DNA from: Avena insularis
Lineage: Eukaryota; Streptophyta; Magnoliopsida; Poales; Poaceae
DNA: 64,000 nucleotides
NCBI GenBank assembly: GCA_023614405.1
Contig: CM042697.1
Location: forward strand, 190,029,189-190,093,188
Reading direction: 5' to 3'
This document shows positions 1 to 12,009 of the stretch, in pieces. The position numbers were made by a program, and so were the translations under genes. How positions within the stretch are numbered: the stretch's first letter is position 1; each line of letters begins with the position of its first letter. The notes under the pieces were generated by a model. That model saw only the letters and a program-made list of their open reading frames with translations. It made no database searches and had not been told where the DNA came from.

Positions 1-1661
1 GATAAAGTTTATATTCCATGCTAGAATTGTATTAAGCAGAAACTTTAATACTTGTGTGGTTTGTGAACAACACCGTGTCCCTAGTATGCCTCTATGGACT
101 AGCTCATTGATTAATGATGGCTAAGGTTTCCTAACCATAGACATGAGTTGTCAATTAATAATGAGATCATATCATTGGGAGAATGATATGATGGACAGAC
201 CCAAACTAAGCGAAGCAATTAGATCGTGTCGTCGTGTTGATCTTTGCGAAGATTTTCTTATGGCAAATATTGTATTCCTTAGACCATGAGATAATACAAC
301 TCCCTGGTATCAGAAGAAAGCTTTGAGGTCATCAAACGTCATCCTATGAGAGGGTGATCATAAAGGTGTCTCTCAGATGATCAGAAAGTACCTGTTGGGT
401 TGTATGTATCGAGATGGGATTTGTCCCTCCCAAGTCGGAGAGATATACTTCGGGCCCCTTTCGGTGTCGATATCAACACCGCTTGCAAGCATGTGGTTAA
501 GGAGTTAATCAAAAAGTGATATCAGATTACGGAACGAGTAAAGTACTTGCTGTGAACGAGATTGAACTAGGTATGACGGTACCGACGATCAAATCTCGGG
601 CAATTAAAATATCGCGAGACGAAGGGAATATAAATATGGGATTGATTGAATCCTGGCATCGTGGTTCATCCGATATGATCATCGATGAATGTGTGGGAGT
701 CAATATGGGTTTCCAGACCCCGCTGTTGATTATTGATAGAAGATCATGTCTGCATATTCTCGAACCCGAAGAGTCACACACTTAACGTGTGTCGACGCTA
801 GGATAGATTGGATAATTGGTTTATGAATTTTTGTTCGGAGTCTCGGATGGGATCCGGGACATCACGAGAGGTTCCGGAATGGTCCGGAGAATAAGATTCA
901 TATAAGGCAATGCAGTTTTTGGAGTTGGGAATTGTTTTGGGTTAATCCGTATTGTACCGGAAGCTTCTAGAACCTTCCGGAGGGGGACCAACGTGGCCCC
1001 ACCTGTCGGGAGGGGCATGGGCCTATGAGGGAGTGCCCTGGACGCATTGGGCCAGGGGCACAAGGCCCCATAGGGCCCAACCGGCCAAACCTAGGGGAAA
1101 CCCTAGGGGAGCTTCTAGAAGGAGGGGGGAAACTTGCCCCCCACTCTTCCCTCCTTGGCCGCCAGCCTAGGCTTGGGGGAGGGGCTAGGGTTGGCGCCCA
1201 CCCCTCTATATAAAGAGGGCTGGGGGCGCACCACCTCCTGACACCTTCCCCTCAAGCCCTAGCCGCCCTGCTGCCCTCCTCTCTCTCCCTCTCGACTCCA
1301 CGTAGGTGAAGCCCTGCTGCAGAAACTCTCCATCACTTGCACCGCGCCATCGCGTTGTAGATCCAATCCGTATCTCCACCATACTTGCTGGACCAAGGAA
1401 GGAGGATACGTCGAGGTGCCGCACGTGTGCATCTCTCGGAGGCATCGCCACTTGCGGTGTTATATCGGAGCGGATCGCGAGGAGGAGAAGCGAGTACGAC
1501 TACATCACCCACGTTCCAACGAACGTTCCGCTGTGCGAATCTTCAAGGGTATGAAGATCTCATCTAATCCCTCTCGTTGTTTGCATCTCCTAGATTAGAT
1601 CTTGGCTTTCCCGTTCGCATCCGTAGAATTTTTTTGATTTACTATGCTGCGAAACCCTTCA
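1..1661 (+). repeat. 5' LTR of copia copy 1 (first ~59 bp missing)
   Basis: This stretch aligns end to end with 6949-8601. It ends in ...CCCTTCA directly before the primer-binding site. It carries a TATA box at 1207-1215 in a GC-rich stretch (1000-1300), so transcription probably starts near 1235-1245. An 89-codon ORF lies at 516-785, upstream of the promoter, and is also open in the 3' LTR and in one LTR of copy 2. A 10-bp segment near 1485-1495 is absent from the 3' LTR. Confidence 0.95.
1207..1215 (+). promoter_or_regulatory. TATA box of copia copy 1, 5' LTR
   Basis: The sequence TATATAAAG lies between a GC-rich upstream stretch and a pyrimidine-rich leader. The same box is present in the 3' LTR at 8156-8164 and in both LTRs of copia copy 2. 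It is the expected Pol II core promoter of the LTR. Confidence 0.8.
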
Positions 1662-1662
1662 G

Positions 1663-1674
1663 TGGTATCAGAGC
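1663..1674 (+). other. Primer-binding site (initiator tRNA-Met type)
   Basis: TGGTATCAGAGC begins one base after the 5' LTR end and is complementary to the 3' end of plant initiator tRNA-Met. It marks the start of minus-strand DNA synthesis. Confidence 0.92.
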
Positions 1675-2886
1675 TAGATCTATGCGTAGATGTATTTCAC
1701 GAGTAGAACGCAACATGGTTGTTGCGGGCGTTAATGTTTTTTGTTGCAAGCCTCTTGTTTGTGTTCTTCTTATGACGCGGGATAGTGAGATTGAAGCGGT
1801 CTAGGCCAACCTTACGCGACGTCGTTCGCGAGACCAGCTCCGCAGTTGACGTGTTGCTTGTTCCACACATGCGGCTGGTGGATGCCAGTTTCTCTCACTA
1901 TAGTTGTCATGGGATTTACACCGAAGTTTGGCAACCATAATATCACAGTTGTGGCTTTCCGTAGGTAAGAATCATTCTTAGCTTGCTACTCCCATAAGCC
2001 ACGTAAAACATGCAACAACAAAGTAGAGGCGTCTAACTTGTTTTTGCAGGGAGTGTTTTCTGTGATATGGTATGGCCCAAGATGTGATGTGTATGTTGTA
2101 TGCAATGATCATGTTTTGTAATGTTTCACGACTTGCATGTCGATGAGTACACGACCGGCAGGAGCCATATGGTTGTCTTTATAATTGTGTATGACCTATG
2201 AGTCAGCTTCTTATACGCCATGTAATAGTTTCACTTTATTGCTAAGTAGTTAGCAATAGTTGTAGTTGCTATTCGTGGTGGAGGCAATCATGGTGGAGTG
2301 ATGGAGATCATGCCGACACGCACAAGATGGAGATCATTGCGCGAAGATTGGCTATACCATGTCACATAAAGTTATATGCATGTGATGTTTATCCTTTTAT
2401 GTATCTTATTATGCTTAGATCGCAACGGTAGCATTATAAGATGATTCCTCACTTAAAGATCAAGATAAAACTGTGTTCTCCCCATGTATGCACCGTTGCG
2501 AAAGTTCGTCGTGTCCAAGCATCACGTGATGATCGGGTGCTATAGACTCTACGTTCACATACAACGGGTGCAAGCCAGTTTTGCACACGCGGAAATACTT
2601 GGGTTTGACTTGACGAGCCTAGCATGTATAGACATGGCCTCGGAACACAAGAACCGAAAGGTTAAGCATGAGTCATATGAATGATATGATCGACACTTTG
2701 TTGTCCACCATTGAATCCACATCTCTTCTCGTGAAGATCGGATTAGGTGTGGTGAATTTGGATCGTGTTCACTAAACAACTTGAGGGATGTTGAATTTAG
2801 TGGGAGTTCATCTAGTAATTTGATTAAAAGTTGAACTAGTTATCATGAACATAGTCTAATTTGTACTTGCAAATATTGTAGATCAA
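1675..2886 (+). other. Untranslated leader of copia copy 1
   Basis: About 1.2 kb lies between the primer-binding site and the gag start. It is matched in reverse orientation by the leader of copy 2 (about 50386-51592). No credible coding region is seen; the short ORF at 2484-2684 has no recognisable domain. The region should hold the packaging and dimerisation signals, but none can be identified by eye. Confidence 0.7.
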
Positions 2887-3664
2887 ATGGCTAAGTCCAA
2901 CTTCAACTTCAACGTTTTTGCTGAGAAGGAAAAGCTTAGAAACAATGGGTCTAACTTCACCAATTGGTTCCGCAATCTGAGAATCATTCTCTCTGGCGGT
3001 CAAAAGGACTATGTCCTTGAGAATGCGTTAGGTGACGCCCCTGCTGCAACTGCGCCGGCTGATGAGAAAGCTGTCTATCGACAAGAAAGATGATTATGGT
3101 GTGATTAAGAGCACCATGTTGTTTGCTATGGAATCGGACCTTCAAAATCGTTTTGAAGACTATCCCGGGCCCTTTGAGATTCTTGAGGAGCTGAAAACCA
3201 TGTTTCAGACTCAGGCCCGTTCTGAGAGATATGAGATCTCTGAGAAATTCTTTAACTGCAAGATGGAGGAAGGGAGTTCCGTTAGTGAGCACGCCATAAA
3301 GATGTTGGGCTACACTCAACGCCTTGAGCAACTAGACTGCAAGATTCCAGAGGAGCTCAAGATTGACAGGGTTCTGCAATCACTCCCTCCCAGCTACAAA
3401 AGTTTTGTAGTGACTCATAATCAGATTGGTTCTACTGATACGATCACCGAGCTCTTCGCAAAGCTGAAGGCTGCGGAGGTGGACATCAAAAAGGATAATC
3501 ATGTGTTGATGGTCAACAAGCCCCCCACATTCAAGAAAGGTAAGGGTGCAAATAAGCCCTTCAACAAAGGCGGCGGCAAGCACGTTGCCCCTGCTGAGAA
3601 GAAGCTCAAGTCTGGACCCAAGTCGGACACTGAGTGCTTCTATTGCAAGGACAAGGGTCACTAG
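2887..3664 (+). pseudogene. copia gag (capsid/nucleocapsid), broken
   Basis: The gag protein packages element RNA in virus-like particles. The ATG at 2887 opens the frame, and the N-terminus matches copy 2. The UBN2/retrotransposon-gag type core follows. A CCHC zinc knuckle (C-x2-C-x4-H-x4-C) spans 3635-3676. Two lesions are visible. A net 2-bp loss near 3078-3090, compared with copy 2, shifts the frame so that the first frame stops at 3093. A TAG at 3662-3664 replaces the residue after the knuckle histidine, where copy 2 has TGG (Trp). The protein would therefore end inside the knuckle. After the TAG the same frame runs on into protease. Confidence 0.9.
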
Positions 3665-5188
3665 AAGCGCAACTGTCCGAAGTACCTAGCGGACAAGAAG
3701 GCTGGCACCATCAAAGGTATATTTGATATACATGTTATTGTTGTTTTCCTTACTAGCCCTCGTTGTAGTGCCTGGGTATTTGATACTGGTTCAGTTGCTA
3801 ATATTTGTAACTCGAAACAGGAGCTACAGAATAAACGGCGGCTTGCGAGGGATGAGGTGACGATACGCGTTGGCAACGGATCAAGAGCTGATGTGATGGC
3901 CGTCGGCACGCTCTCCTTAGTTTTACCTTCGGGATTAGTTTTAAACCTTAATAAGTGTTATTATGTGCCTGCGTTGAGCATGAACATTATTTCTGGATCG
4001 TGTTTATTGCAAGACGGTTATTCATTTAAATCGGAGAATAATGGTTGTTCTATTTATATGAGTAACATCTTTTATGGTCATGCACCTGTTGTGAATGGTT
4101 TATTTCTTCTGAATCTCGAAAGGGATGAAACACACATCCATAACATTGAGGCTAAGAGATGCAAAGTTGATAGTGATAATACTACTTATTTGTGGCACCG
4201 TTGCTCAGGTCATATTGGTGTAAAGCGCATGAAGAAACTCCATTCTGATGGACTTTTGGAGTCTCTTGATTTTGAATCATTTGACACATGCAAACCATGC
4301 CTCATGGGCAAGATGATCAAAACCCCGTTCTCCGGAATGATGGAGCGGGCAACAGACTTGTTGGAAATCATACATACCGATGTATGCGGACTGATGAGTG
4401 TTTCGACGCGCGGTGGATATCGCTATTTTCTCACTTTTACCGATGACTTAAGTAGGTATGGGTATATCTATTTGATGAAACATAAATCTGAAACATTTGA
4501 AAAGTTCAAGGAATTTCAGAATGAAGTAGAGAACCATCGTAACAGAAAGATTAAGTTTCTACGATCCGATCGTGGAGGTGAATATTTGAGTTATGATTTT
4601 CTCACGCATCTTAAAGCTAGCGGAATCGTTTCGCAACTCACGCCACCGGCAACACCACAGCGCAATGGTGTGTCTGAACGCCGGAATCGAACCCTATTAG
4701 ATATGGTCCAATCGATGATGTCTCTTACTGATTTGCCGTTATCATTTTGGGGTTATGCATTAGAAACCGCTGCATTCACTTTAAATAGGGCACCATCTAA
4801 ATTCGTTGAGACGACACCGTATGAACTGTGGTTTGGCGCTAAACCTAAGTTGTCGTTTCTTAAAGTTTGGGGATGCGAAGCTTACGTCAAGAAGTTGATG
4901 CCGGACAAGCTCGAACCCAAAGCGGAGAAATGCGTCTTCATAGGATACCCTAAGGAAACTATTAGGTATACCTTGTATCACAGAACCGAAGGCAAAGTGT
5001 TTGTTGCAAAGAACGGTTCCTTTCTTGAGAAGGAGTTTCTCTCGAAAGAAGTGAGTGGGAGGAAAGTAGAGCTAGACGAGGTTGTTGAACCTTCTCTTGA
5101 ATTGGAGAGTAGCGCAGCACCTGAAATTGTTCCAGTGCCGCCTGTACCAACAATAGAGGAAGCTAATGACAAGGATCATGAAGCTTGA
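3665..5188 (+). pseudogene. copia pol, protease and integrase part
   Basis: This stretch continues in frame from gag after the TAG at 3662. The aspartic protease signature W-V-F-D-T-G-S has its Asp codon at 3782. A GAG-pre-integrase segment with the His-His-Cys-Cys zinc-binding residues follows (about 4190-4320). The integrase core D-D-E residues lie at about 4379 (HTDVCG), 4568 (RSDRGGEY) and 4676 (SERRNRT). One zinc-motif neighbour differs from copy 2 (HRCSGH against HCRLGH). Near 5186 a net 7-bp deletion relative to copy 2 shifts the frame and creates a stop at 5186-5188. The full domain order is kept, but the product cannot reach RT. Confidence 0.92.
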
Positions 5189-6861
5189 CTACTTGAGCGT
5201 CACGGAAGTCGACAAGGTCGCGTGCCCCTCCTGAGTGCTACGGCAACCCTGTCTTGACTGTCTTGTTGGTAGAAGACAGTGAACCTACGAACTATGAGGA
5301 AGCGATGATGAGCCCAGACTCTGAGAAATGGCTAGAGGCCATGAAATCCGAATTGGGATCCATGAGCGAAAACCAAGTATGGACTTTGGTGGACCCTCCT
5401 AGCGACCGAAAGGCCGTTGAGTGCAAATGGATCTTCAAGAAGAAAATGGACGCGGATGGTAATGTTACCGTCTATTAAGCACGACCTGTCGCAAAAGGTT
5501 TTCGACAAGTTCAAGGTGTTGACTACGATGAGACTTTCTCTCCCGTAGCGATGTTTAAGTCCATTCGGATTTTCTTAGCAATTGCTGCATTTCATGATTA
5601 TGAAATATGGCAGATGGATGTCAAGACTGCGTTCCTCAATGGCAACATTGATGAAGAGATGTATATGATGCAACCCGAAGGTTTTGTCGATCCTAAGGAT
5701 GCTGATAAAGTGTGCAAACTTCAGCGTTCCATTTATGGACTGAAGCAAGCATCTCGGAGTTGGAACCTTCGTTTTGATCAAGTGATCAAGAGCTTTGGAT
5801 TTGTTCCAAATTGCTACGAAGCTTGTATCTATAAGAAAGTGAGTGAGAGCTCGGTGACATTTCTGGTACTATATGTGGATGACATATTGATTATTGGAAA
5901 TGACATTAACATGCTTAACGATGTGAAGAGTTATTTGAATAAGTGTTTTTCAATGAAAGACCTAGGTGAAGCTGCTTATATATTGGGCATCAAAATATAT
6001 AGAGATAGACAAAGACGCCTGATAGCTTTAAGCCAAAGTACATACCTAGACAAAGTTCTAAAAAGGTTCAGAATGGATAAGGCAAAGAAAGGTTCAGTGC
6101 CTATGTTGTCAGGTAAGATATTGAGCAAGGCTCAGTGTCCAGCTACGGTAAATGATAGAGAAGCTATGTGCAAAGTGCCATATGCCTCGGCCATAGGTTC
6201 TATCATGTATGCCATGCTGTGTACTAGACCGGATGTGTCCAATGCTCTTAGTTTGACGAGCAGATATCAAAGTGATCCAGGAGTGGAACACTGGACAGCC
6301 GTGAAGAACATCCTAAGGTACCTAAATAGGACTAAAGAAATGTTCTTAGTCTATGGAGGTGATGAACAGCTCGTCGTAAAGGGTTACGTCGATGCTAGTT
6401 TCGACACCGACAAGGATGATTCTAAGTCTCAGACAGGATACGTTTATATTTTGAATGGAGGAGCAGTGAGCTGGAGAAGCTGCAAGCAAAGCATGATCGC
6501 GGGATCTACAGTAGAAGCAGAATACATGGCTGCTGCAGAAGCGTCAAGTGAAGGAGTTTGGATCAGGAACTTCATCACTGAGCTTGGCGTGGTTCCAAGT
6601 GCACTGGACCCACTGGAGATATTGTGTGACAACACTGGCGCCATAGCACTCGCTAAGGAACCAAGATATCATCCAAAGACCAAGCATATCAACCGCAAGT
6701 TTCATATAATCCGAGATTATATAGCAGATGGAGATCTGAAGATTAGCAAAGTACATACAGATCTGAATGTCGCAGATGCATTGACTAAACCTCTTCGACG
6801 TGTAAAACATGATCAACACCTTAGTGCCATGGGTGTGAGATTGTTGCCAAATGTAAACTAG
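5189..6861 (+). pseudogene. copia pol, reverse transcriptase and RNase H part
   Basis: The frame resumes downstream of the 7-bp deletion. The RT starts with the W-L-E-A-M-K-S-E-L region (about 5329) and contains the conserved F-L-N-G and Q-P-E-G-F blocks. The catalytic Y-V-D-D is at 5872-5883. RNase H follows, with G-Y-V-D-A-S-F near 6385, the E-A-E-Y-M-A block near 6515 and C-D-N-T-G-A near 6628. The stop is at 6859-6861. A TAA at 5476-5478 interrupts the frame where copy 2 has AAA (Lys). The C-terminal 436 codons are open and look functional in every motif I can check, so the damage here is one nonsense codon. Confidence 0.93.
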
Positions 6862-6878
6862 ATTATTGACTCTAGTGC

Positions 6879-6889
6879 AAGTGGGAGAC
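6879..6889 (+). other. Polypurine tract of copia copy 1
   Basis: AAGTGGGAGAC lies immediately before the 3' LTR. This is the expected primer for plus-strand synthesis. The reverse complement of the same motif is next to the 3' LTR of copy 2 at 33945. Confidence 0.85.
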
Positions 6890-8601
6890 TGTTGGAATTA
6901 TGCCCTAGAGGCAATAATAAAGATGTTATTATTATAATTCTTGTTCATGATAAAGTTTATATTCCATGCTAGAATTGTATTAAGCGGAAACTTTAATACT
7001 TGTGTGGTTTGTGAACAACACCATGTCCCTAGTATGCCTCTATGGACAAGCTCATTGATTAATGATGGCTAAGGTTTCCTAACCATAGACATGAGTTGTC
7101 AATTAATAATGAGATCATATCATTGGGAGAATTATATGATGGACAAACCCAAACTAAGCGAAGCAATTAGATCGTGTTGTCGTGTTCATATTTGCGAAGC
7201 TATTCTTATGTCAAATATTGTATTCATTAGACCATGAGATAATACAACTCCCTGGTATCGGAAGAAAGCTTTGAGGTCATCAAACATCATCCTATGACAG
7301 GGTGATCATAAAGGTGTCTCTCAGGTGATCGGAAAGTACCTGTTGGGTTGTATGTATCGAGATGGGATTTGTCCCTCCCAAGTCAGAGAGATATACTTCA
7401 GGCCCACTCGGTAATCGATATCAACACCGCTTGCAAGAATGTGGTTAAGGAGTTAATCACAAAGTGATATCGGATTACGGAACGAGTAAAGTACTTGCTG
7501 TGAACGAGATTGAACTAGGTATGACGGTACCGACGATCAAATCTCGGGCAAGTAAAATATCGCGAGACGAAGGGAATATAAATATGGGATTGATTGAATC
7601 CTGGCATCGTGGTTCATCCGATATGATCATCGATGAATGTGTGGGAGTCAATATGGGTTTCCAGACCCCGTTGTTGATTATTGATAGAAGATCATGTCTG
7701 CATATTCTCGAACCCGAAGGGTCACACACTTAACGTGTCTCGACGCTAGGATAGATTGGATAATTGGTTTATGAGTTTTTGTTCGGAGTCTCGGATGGGA
7801 TACGGGACATCACAAGAGGTTCCGGAATGGTCCGGAGAATAAGATTCATATAAGGCAATGCAGTTTTTGGAGTTGGGAATTGTTTCGGGTTAATCGGTAT
7901 TGTACCGGAAGCTTCTAGAACCTTCCGGAGGGGGACCAACGTGGCCCCACCTGTCGGGAGGGGGCATGGGCCTATGAGGGAGTGCCCTGGCCGCATTGGG
8001 CCAGGGGCACAAGGCCCCATAGGGCCCAGCCGGCCAAACCTAGGGGAAACCCTAGGGGAGCTTCTAGAAGGAGGGGGGAAACTTGCCCCCCACTCTTCCC
8101 TCCTTGGCCGCCGGCCTAGGCTTGGGGGAGGGGCTAGGGTTGGCGCCCACCCCTCTATATAAAGAGGGCTGGGGGCGCACCACCCCCCCGACACCTTCCC
8201 CTCAAGCCCTAGCCGCCCTACTGCCCTCCTCTCTCTCCCTCCCGACTGCACGTAGGCGAAGCCCTGCTGCAGAAACTCTCCACCACTTGCACCGCACTGT
8301 TGCGTTGTAGATCCAATCCGTCTCTCCACCATACTTGCTGGACCGAGGAAGGAGGAGACGTCGAGGTGCCGCACGTGTTCATCTCTCGGAGGCATCGCCA
8401 CTTGCGGTGTTAGATCGGAGCGGATCGCGAGGAGTACGACTACATCACCCACGTTCCGACGAACGTTCCGCTGTGCGAATCTTCAAGGGTATGAAGATCT
8501 CATCTAATCCCTCTCGTTGTTTGCATCTCCTAGATTAGATCTTGGCTTTCCCGTTCGCATCCGTAGATTTTTTTTGATTTACTATGTTGCAAAACCCTTC
8601 A
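6890..8601 (+). repeat. 3' LTR of copia copy 1
   Basis: This complete LTR is 1,712 bp long and runs from TGTTGG to CTTCA. The TATA box is at 8156-8164. The U3 ORF of 89 codons is kept (7464-7733). It differs from the 5' LTR by about 3.6% by hand count, plus a 10-bp indel. Confidence 0.96.
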
Positions 8602-9261
8602 CAAGTTAGGCCAATTTTACTGCACACTATAGTGTTTGATGTTTGTTTGATTTATATCTGCAACCTGTTTGATGAAATGGCCGCATGAAATCAAGTTTTG
8701 AATTTTGAAAATATTTTTGGTGGGTTTGCTAGGTTGGTGATGGTGAGTCTGCAGATGCTTGGGTTTTGAAAGTTGAGCTTGTTTGAGTGGTTTTTGAAAA
8801 AGTGGGATCTTCCCATATGATAAAGATTCAATTTTGAATTGTCATTTAAACTATGCATTTGAAAGTTTCTGGATGATCACAAAGTGGGCCTTGATACTTT
8901 GTTAGGAGTACATTCAAGGGGTGCAAAGGTCCAGAAAAGTTTCTGTTAGGTTCTGAAAGTTTGAGACAGCCAAAGTAGGCATGGGAGTTAAATTGGTCAA
9001 ATTGACCATTCCTTTAATATATTTGTTTTGATTTACTTGTCTTTAGGAAAAGTGTGGGAAATGTTTTAGATGATGTTTATTTCACCTAAGAAACATTTTA
9101 CAAGCAATGAAACAATTAAACAAGGTGGTTCCAAAGAATTTCAAAATCCATGCATACACATATGCATGCATTCATAATTTTATTTAGAAAAGTTTTTGTT
9201 AACCCTAAATGTTGATGACTAATGCTTGATGATCCAAGATTAGTATTTTTGGGATGTTACA
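8602..9261 (-). repeat. Gypsy-type LTR fragment, 5' end of LTR, reversed
   Basis: Read on the minus strand from 9261, the sequence starts TGTAACATCCCAAAAAT. This is the same start as the other gypsy LTRs in the window, although the sequence beyond it differs. The rest of this LTR is cut off at 8602, where copia copy 1 is inserted. No coding region is seen. Confidence 0.6.
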
Positions 9262-9269
9262 ATTACCCT

Positions 9270-10100
9270 TGTAGCATCACAATTGTCTAAGATTGCAATG
9301 CTACATGGTTTATTCTATATAATGTTACTCCCTACATGTCATTCCTGCACTGCATAATATCATGCTCATGTCACGATGCCACCTTGTATTTGAGCATAAT
9401 ATTAAAACCCCTCTTATTTGATTCTTCTTACATATTCATTGCTTTATTACTTGTATTTGCCTCTTGAAATATTATAGTTGGATCTTGATATATTGCTTGA
9501 TGCCCAAGTTGAGTTGGGGGAATATATTTTATTTTATTTCCACCTACTAACATTGTCCACCTTCCTTTTGATATCTATCCACAACTCTACCATATATTGG
9601 TATGTGGGAAATTGTATTTTCGTTTGGTACTAAATTCTAGCCCATATATATTATAGTATAGATTGTTCTTTCACATACACATGGTCTTTTGGTTTAAATT
9701 CAAAACAATCTAAATATGCCATGAGTTTGTTCCCCTCCAATTCTTGATCTCTACAAATTCTTTTATTTTCCTTCATTCTCTTATGCATGTTTTCCTACAT
9801 TTTTATTTCACTAAAATTCCATATGCAATAATAGAACATCACAATCCATACTCTTCTTTTCTTTTTGTCTTGTATTGTTTTAAAACTCAATCTTTGAGCT
9901 AATCTTTTATTGTTGTTCAAATCAACTGTCCTAGCTAATCCTACTAATCTACGTCACACCGCCATCTACCTAAGCTTCCCCTCTCCTAATCTACCTTGGA
10001 CCCCTTCTGCACATCCCCAACCATTCCATACATGTGGTGTATGCGCGTGTGGACCACCACCCCTCATAATATCGCTCACCTCTTTTGGATAAGCCCATCA
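9270..10100 (+). repeat. LTR fragment related to the solo LTR at 16483-20950
   Basis: The start TGTAGCATCACAATTGTC and the next 300 bp align with the start of the solo LTR at 16483. Both share the TTGCATTTGAGCAT and CCCAAGTTGAGTTGGGGG blocks with small changes. Similarity fades after about 9,560 and the right end is uncertain. The sequence is AT-rich and non-coding. Confidence 0.6.
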
Positions 10101-10500
10101 ACCGACCAATACCATCCCCATTGTTGAATTGGCAGCTACACGAAGATTAAAGAAAAAGGGGGCCAACGGTAGGAAACATGCTTGAAGCTAAAATTTCTGG
10201 AACACAATCTAGATATTGCATCAATTCTATTGTGCATGGCAAGCGAAGGCCAGAAGATCCAAAAGATTCTACTTTCCTAGCATAAAAATAGGCGTTTTTG
10301 TCAGGAATGATATTCCCATCTTCACATCGTTCAAGCTCCAACAACAGACCCCTGACCATTACAATTCATTACTCCGTAAGTTACATGTAAGTCATGGTGC
10401 TCTATCCCATGCCTTCAAGCTTGTCATTGGTTCTATTCTAAGTCATATAACACATCAACTATTCCATTCTTGCTGACAAACAAAATTCAACTTCAATCAG
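10101..10500. other. Unassigned spacer
   Basis: I see no recognisable gene or repeat here. It lies between the LTR fragment and the Transposase_24-like fossil and may hold an upstream, unrecognised exon of that fossil. Confidence 0.3.
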
Positions 10501-11640
10501 GATAATAAGGATGTAGAGTATGTTCTCATGGACATGTTCTCCTATTCATCGATCCAGCAGCGCCATAAGCTAAAGAATAAATACTTTGATATTAAGGAAA
10601 GTAAGGATATTCAAAGCTAGTCTTCTATGGAACATTCTATGACTGACAAACAGTGGATAGATCTTATAGACCACTGGTTTGATCCAAATATTATGGTATG
10701 GTTTGTGAAGACTGAGACTAGATCACATTCAAAATTCCTATTTGTGCATATGTATCACTAGTCTCCTTTTACAGAAGAACGTTGAGAAAAACAAGAGGAA
10801 CCGTGCCGCACAATGCTTAACAAAAACCAAACTGGATCCCGTGCATTGGTTGGGCACCTGAACGCAATAGTAAGGATAATTAGTTATTAATCTTGTAGAG
10901 ACTTCGTTCTTCTTATATTTTGATCATGTGTTTTTCTCACATTGCAAAAAGCTGCAATAAGTCTGCATAAAAAATTCGAGGCATGCCATACCAGCAAAAA
11001 ACAAGGGATCAATCCCTCTACTACGAGTGTTACTGTAAGTCTCCTGTTCTATTGATATGTTATGATGATACACCCTCAGTGACATATATGTTATAGTTAG
11101 ATGTGAAACACTGTCTGAACTGCTTCCCAGTTTTATTATAATTTAAGTAGATGATTTCCATCTAGTGTGATTTTTAGTTTTGAATAGTACAATGAGTTGT
11201 CTTGTGATATCATGCACCCGGCGATGAAGAAACAAAAAGATGTGGCATAGTCCTATTATTATGTGTTAGTGATAAACATCTTATCGGTATGATCATATAG
11301 CTAGTATGCTTTTACTATAGTGTATATTATGTGTAATCAGCCATGGCAACTCGTAAGATTTGTTCAGACAGGTTAAATGTGTTGTATGCATGTTCCTATG
11401 TAGTAGCTTATATTCTCTCACCCATGTCTACCAACTGATAACCTTATAGATTAAATTGAATGAGGACATGGCAAAACCTAGGAAAGACGGTCTGAAACAA
11501 AACCAAGAAGAATATCTAGAAACATTTAAGATGGTACTATAAGGTGAAGGTCATCATAGAAGTATGTTTGTGCGTGAGGTTGGGTCGTCCAGTCCAATAG
11601 TCCAAGTCCAAGTCGGTGTATTTGTCTTATCATGAAGAAA
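10501..11640 (+). pseudogene. Transposase_24 (En/Spm-like) gene fossil with exon-intron structure
   Basis: The frame from 10501 reads through a K-N-K-Y-F-D block, then M-T-D-K-Q-W-I-D-L-I-D-H-W and D-P-N-I-M. This is the order typical of plant Transposase_24 proteins (K-x-K-Y-F-D ... M-T-D-E-Q-W). It then meets a GT donor at 10695. After an acceptor AG near 10774 the reading resumes with a K-N-K-R-N-R-A block and, one frame away, T-G-S-R-A. These correspond to the family's N-K-x-N-R-S-K and T-G-S-R-S motifs. A later exon near 11455-11590 resembles the family's C-terminal part. In-frame stops (for example at 10618) and frameshifts show that it is dead. Such genes occur in CACTA-type transposons and as domesticated copies; no CACTA ends are visible around this one. 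Confidence 0.55.
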
Positions 11641-12009
11641 TTATAGCAGTATGGGCTGAATAGGAAGTGCAAAGACGAACAATCAATGATATGAGATAGA
11701 AAGCACTAACAAGTGATGCGGAGTTAAAGATCTTACAAGATCAGCTGAATTCTTGAGAGGTCATAGATGAAAAGACTCATCAAAATTGAAAATGAACCCT
11801 CACAATGAAAGGTGAGTATAGTGGCCGTGTGCAATGGTTCCTACTACTAAGATAGGGTTGTGTTTAGGGCCATGTAACAAAAACAGAGAGAATTTTTGTT
11901 TTGCATCATGATTTTATCTGTTCACGATGTGCTCCATGAACAAAAATCCTGTGCCCGAACCTCACACTCTCAAGCCTTGGATTCATGAACCTCACAAAGG
12001 TTTTATATT
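11641..12009. other. Unassigned spacer
   Basis: AT-rich DNA lies between the transposase fossil and the tandem array. No motif is recognised. Confidence 0.3.

Larger units (their letters stand above)
1..8601 (+). mobile_element. Ty1/copia LTR retrotransposon, copy 1 (5' end cut by window)
   Basis: The element has a 5' LTR (1-1661), a primer-binding site, a gag-pol region in copia order (gag, protease, integrase, RT, RNase H), a polypurine tract and a 3' LTR (6890-8601). LTRs start TGTTGGAATTATGCCC and end TTCA, like the Angela/BARE/Barbara group of Triticeae copia elements. I do not assign a family name. Alignment to the 3' LTR shows that the window lacks the first 59 bp of the 5' LTR. A hand count gives about 60 differences between the LTRs over 1,650 bp (about 3.6%), which is about 1.4 million years at 1.3e-8 per site per year. 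The polyprotein carries two frameshifts and two nonsense codons, so the copy cannot make its own proteins. The element sits inside a gypsy-type LTR (8602-9261). The target duplication cannot be checked because the left flank is outside the window. Confidence 0.96.

Noticed and set aside
7769..8452. 227-codon minus-strand ORF in the 3' LTR of copia copy 1
   Set aside because: It is antisense to the LTR promoter and is not open in the nearly identical 5' LTR, where only short pieces remain, so it is chance.
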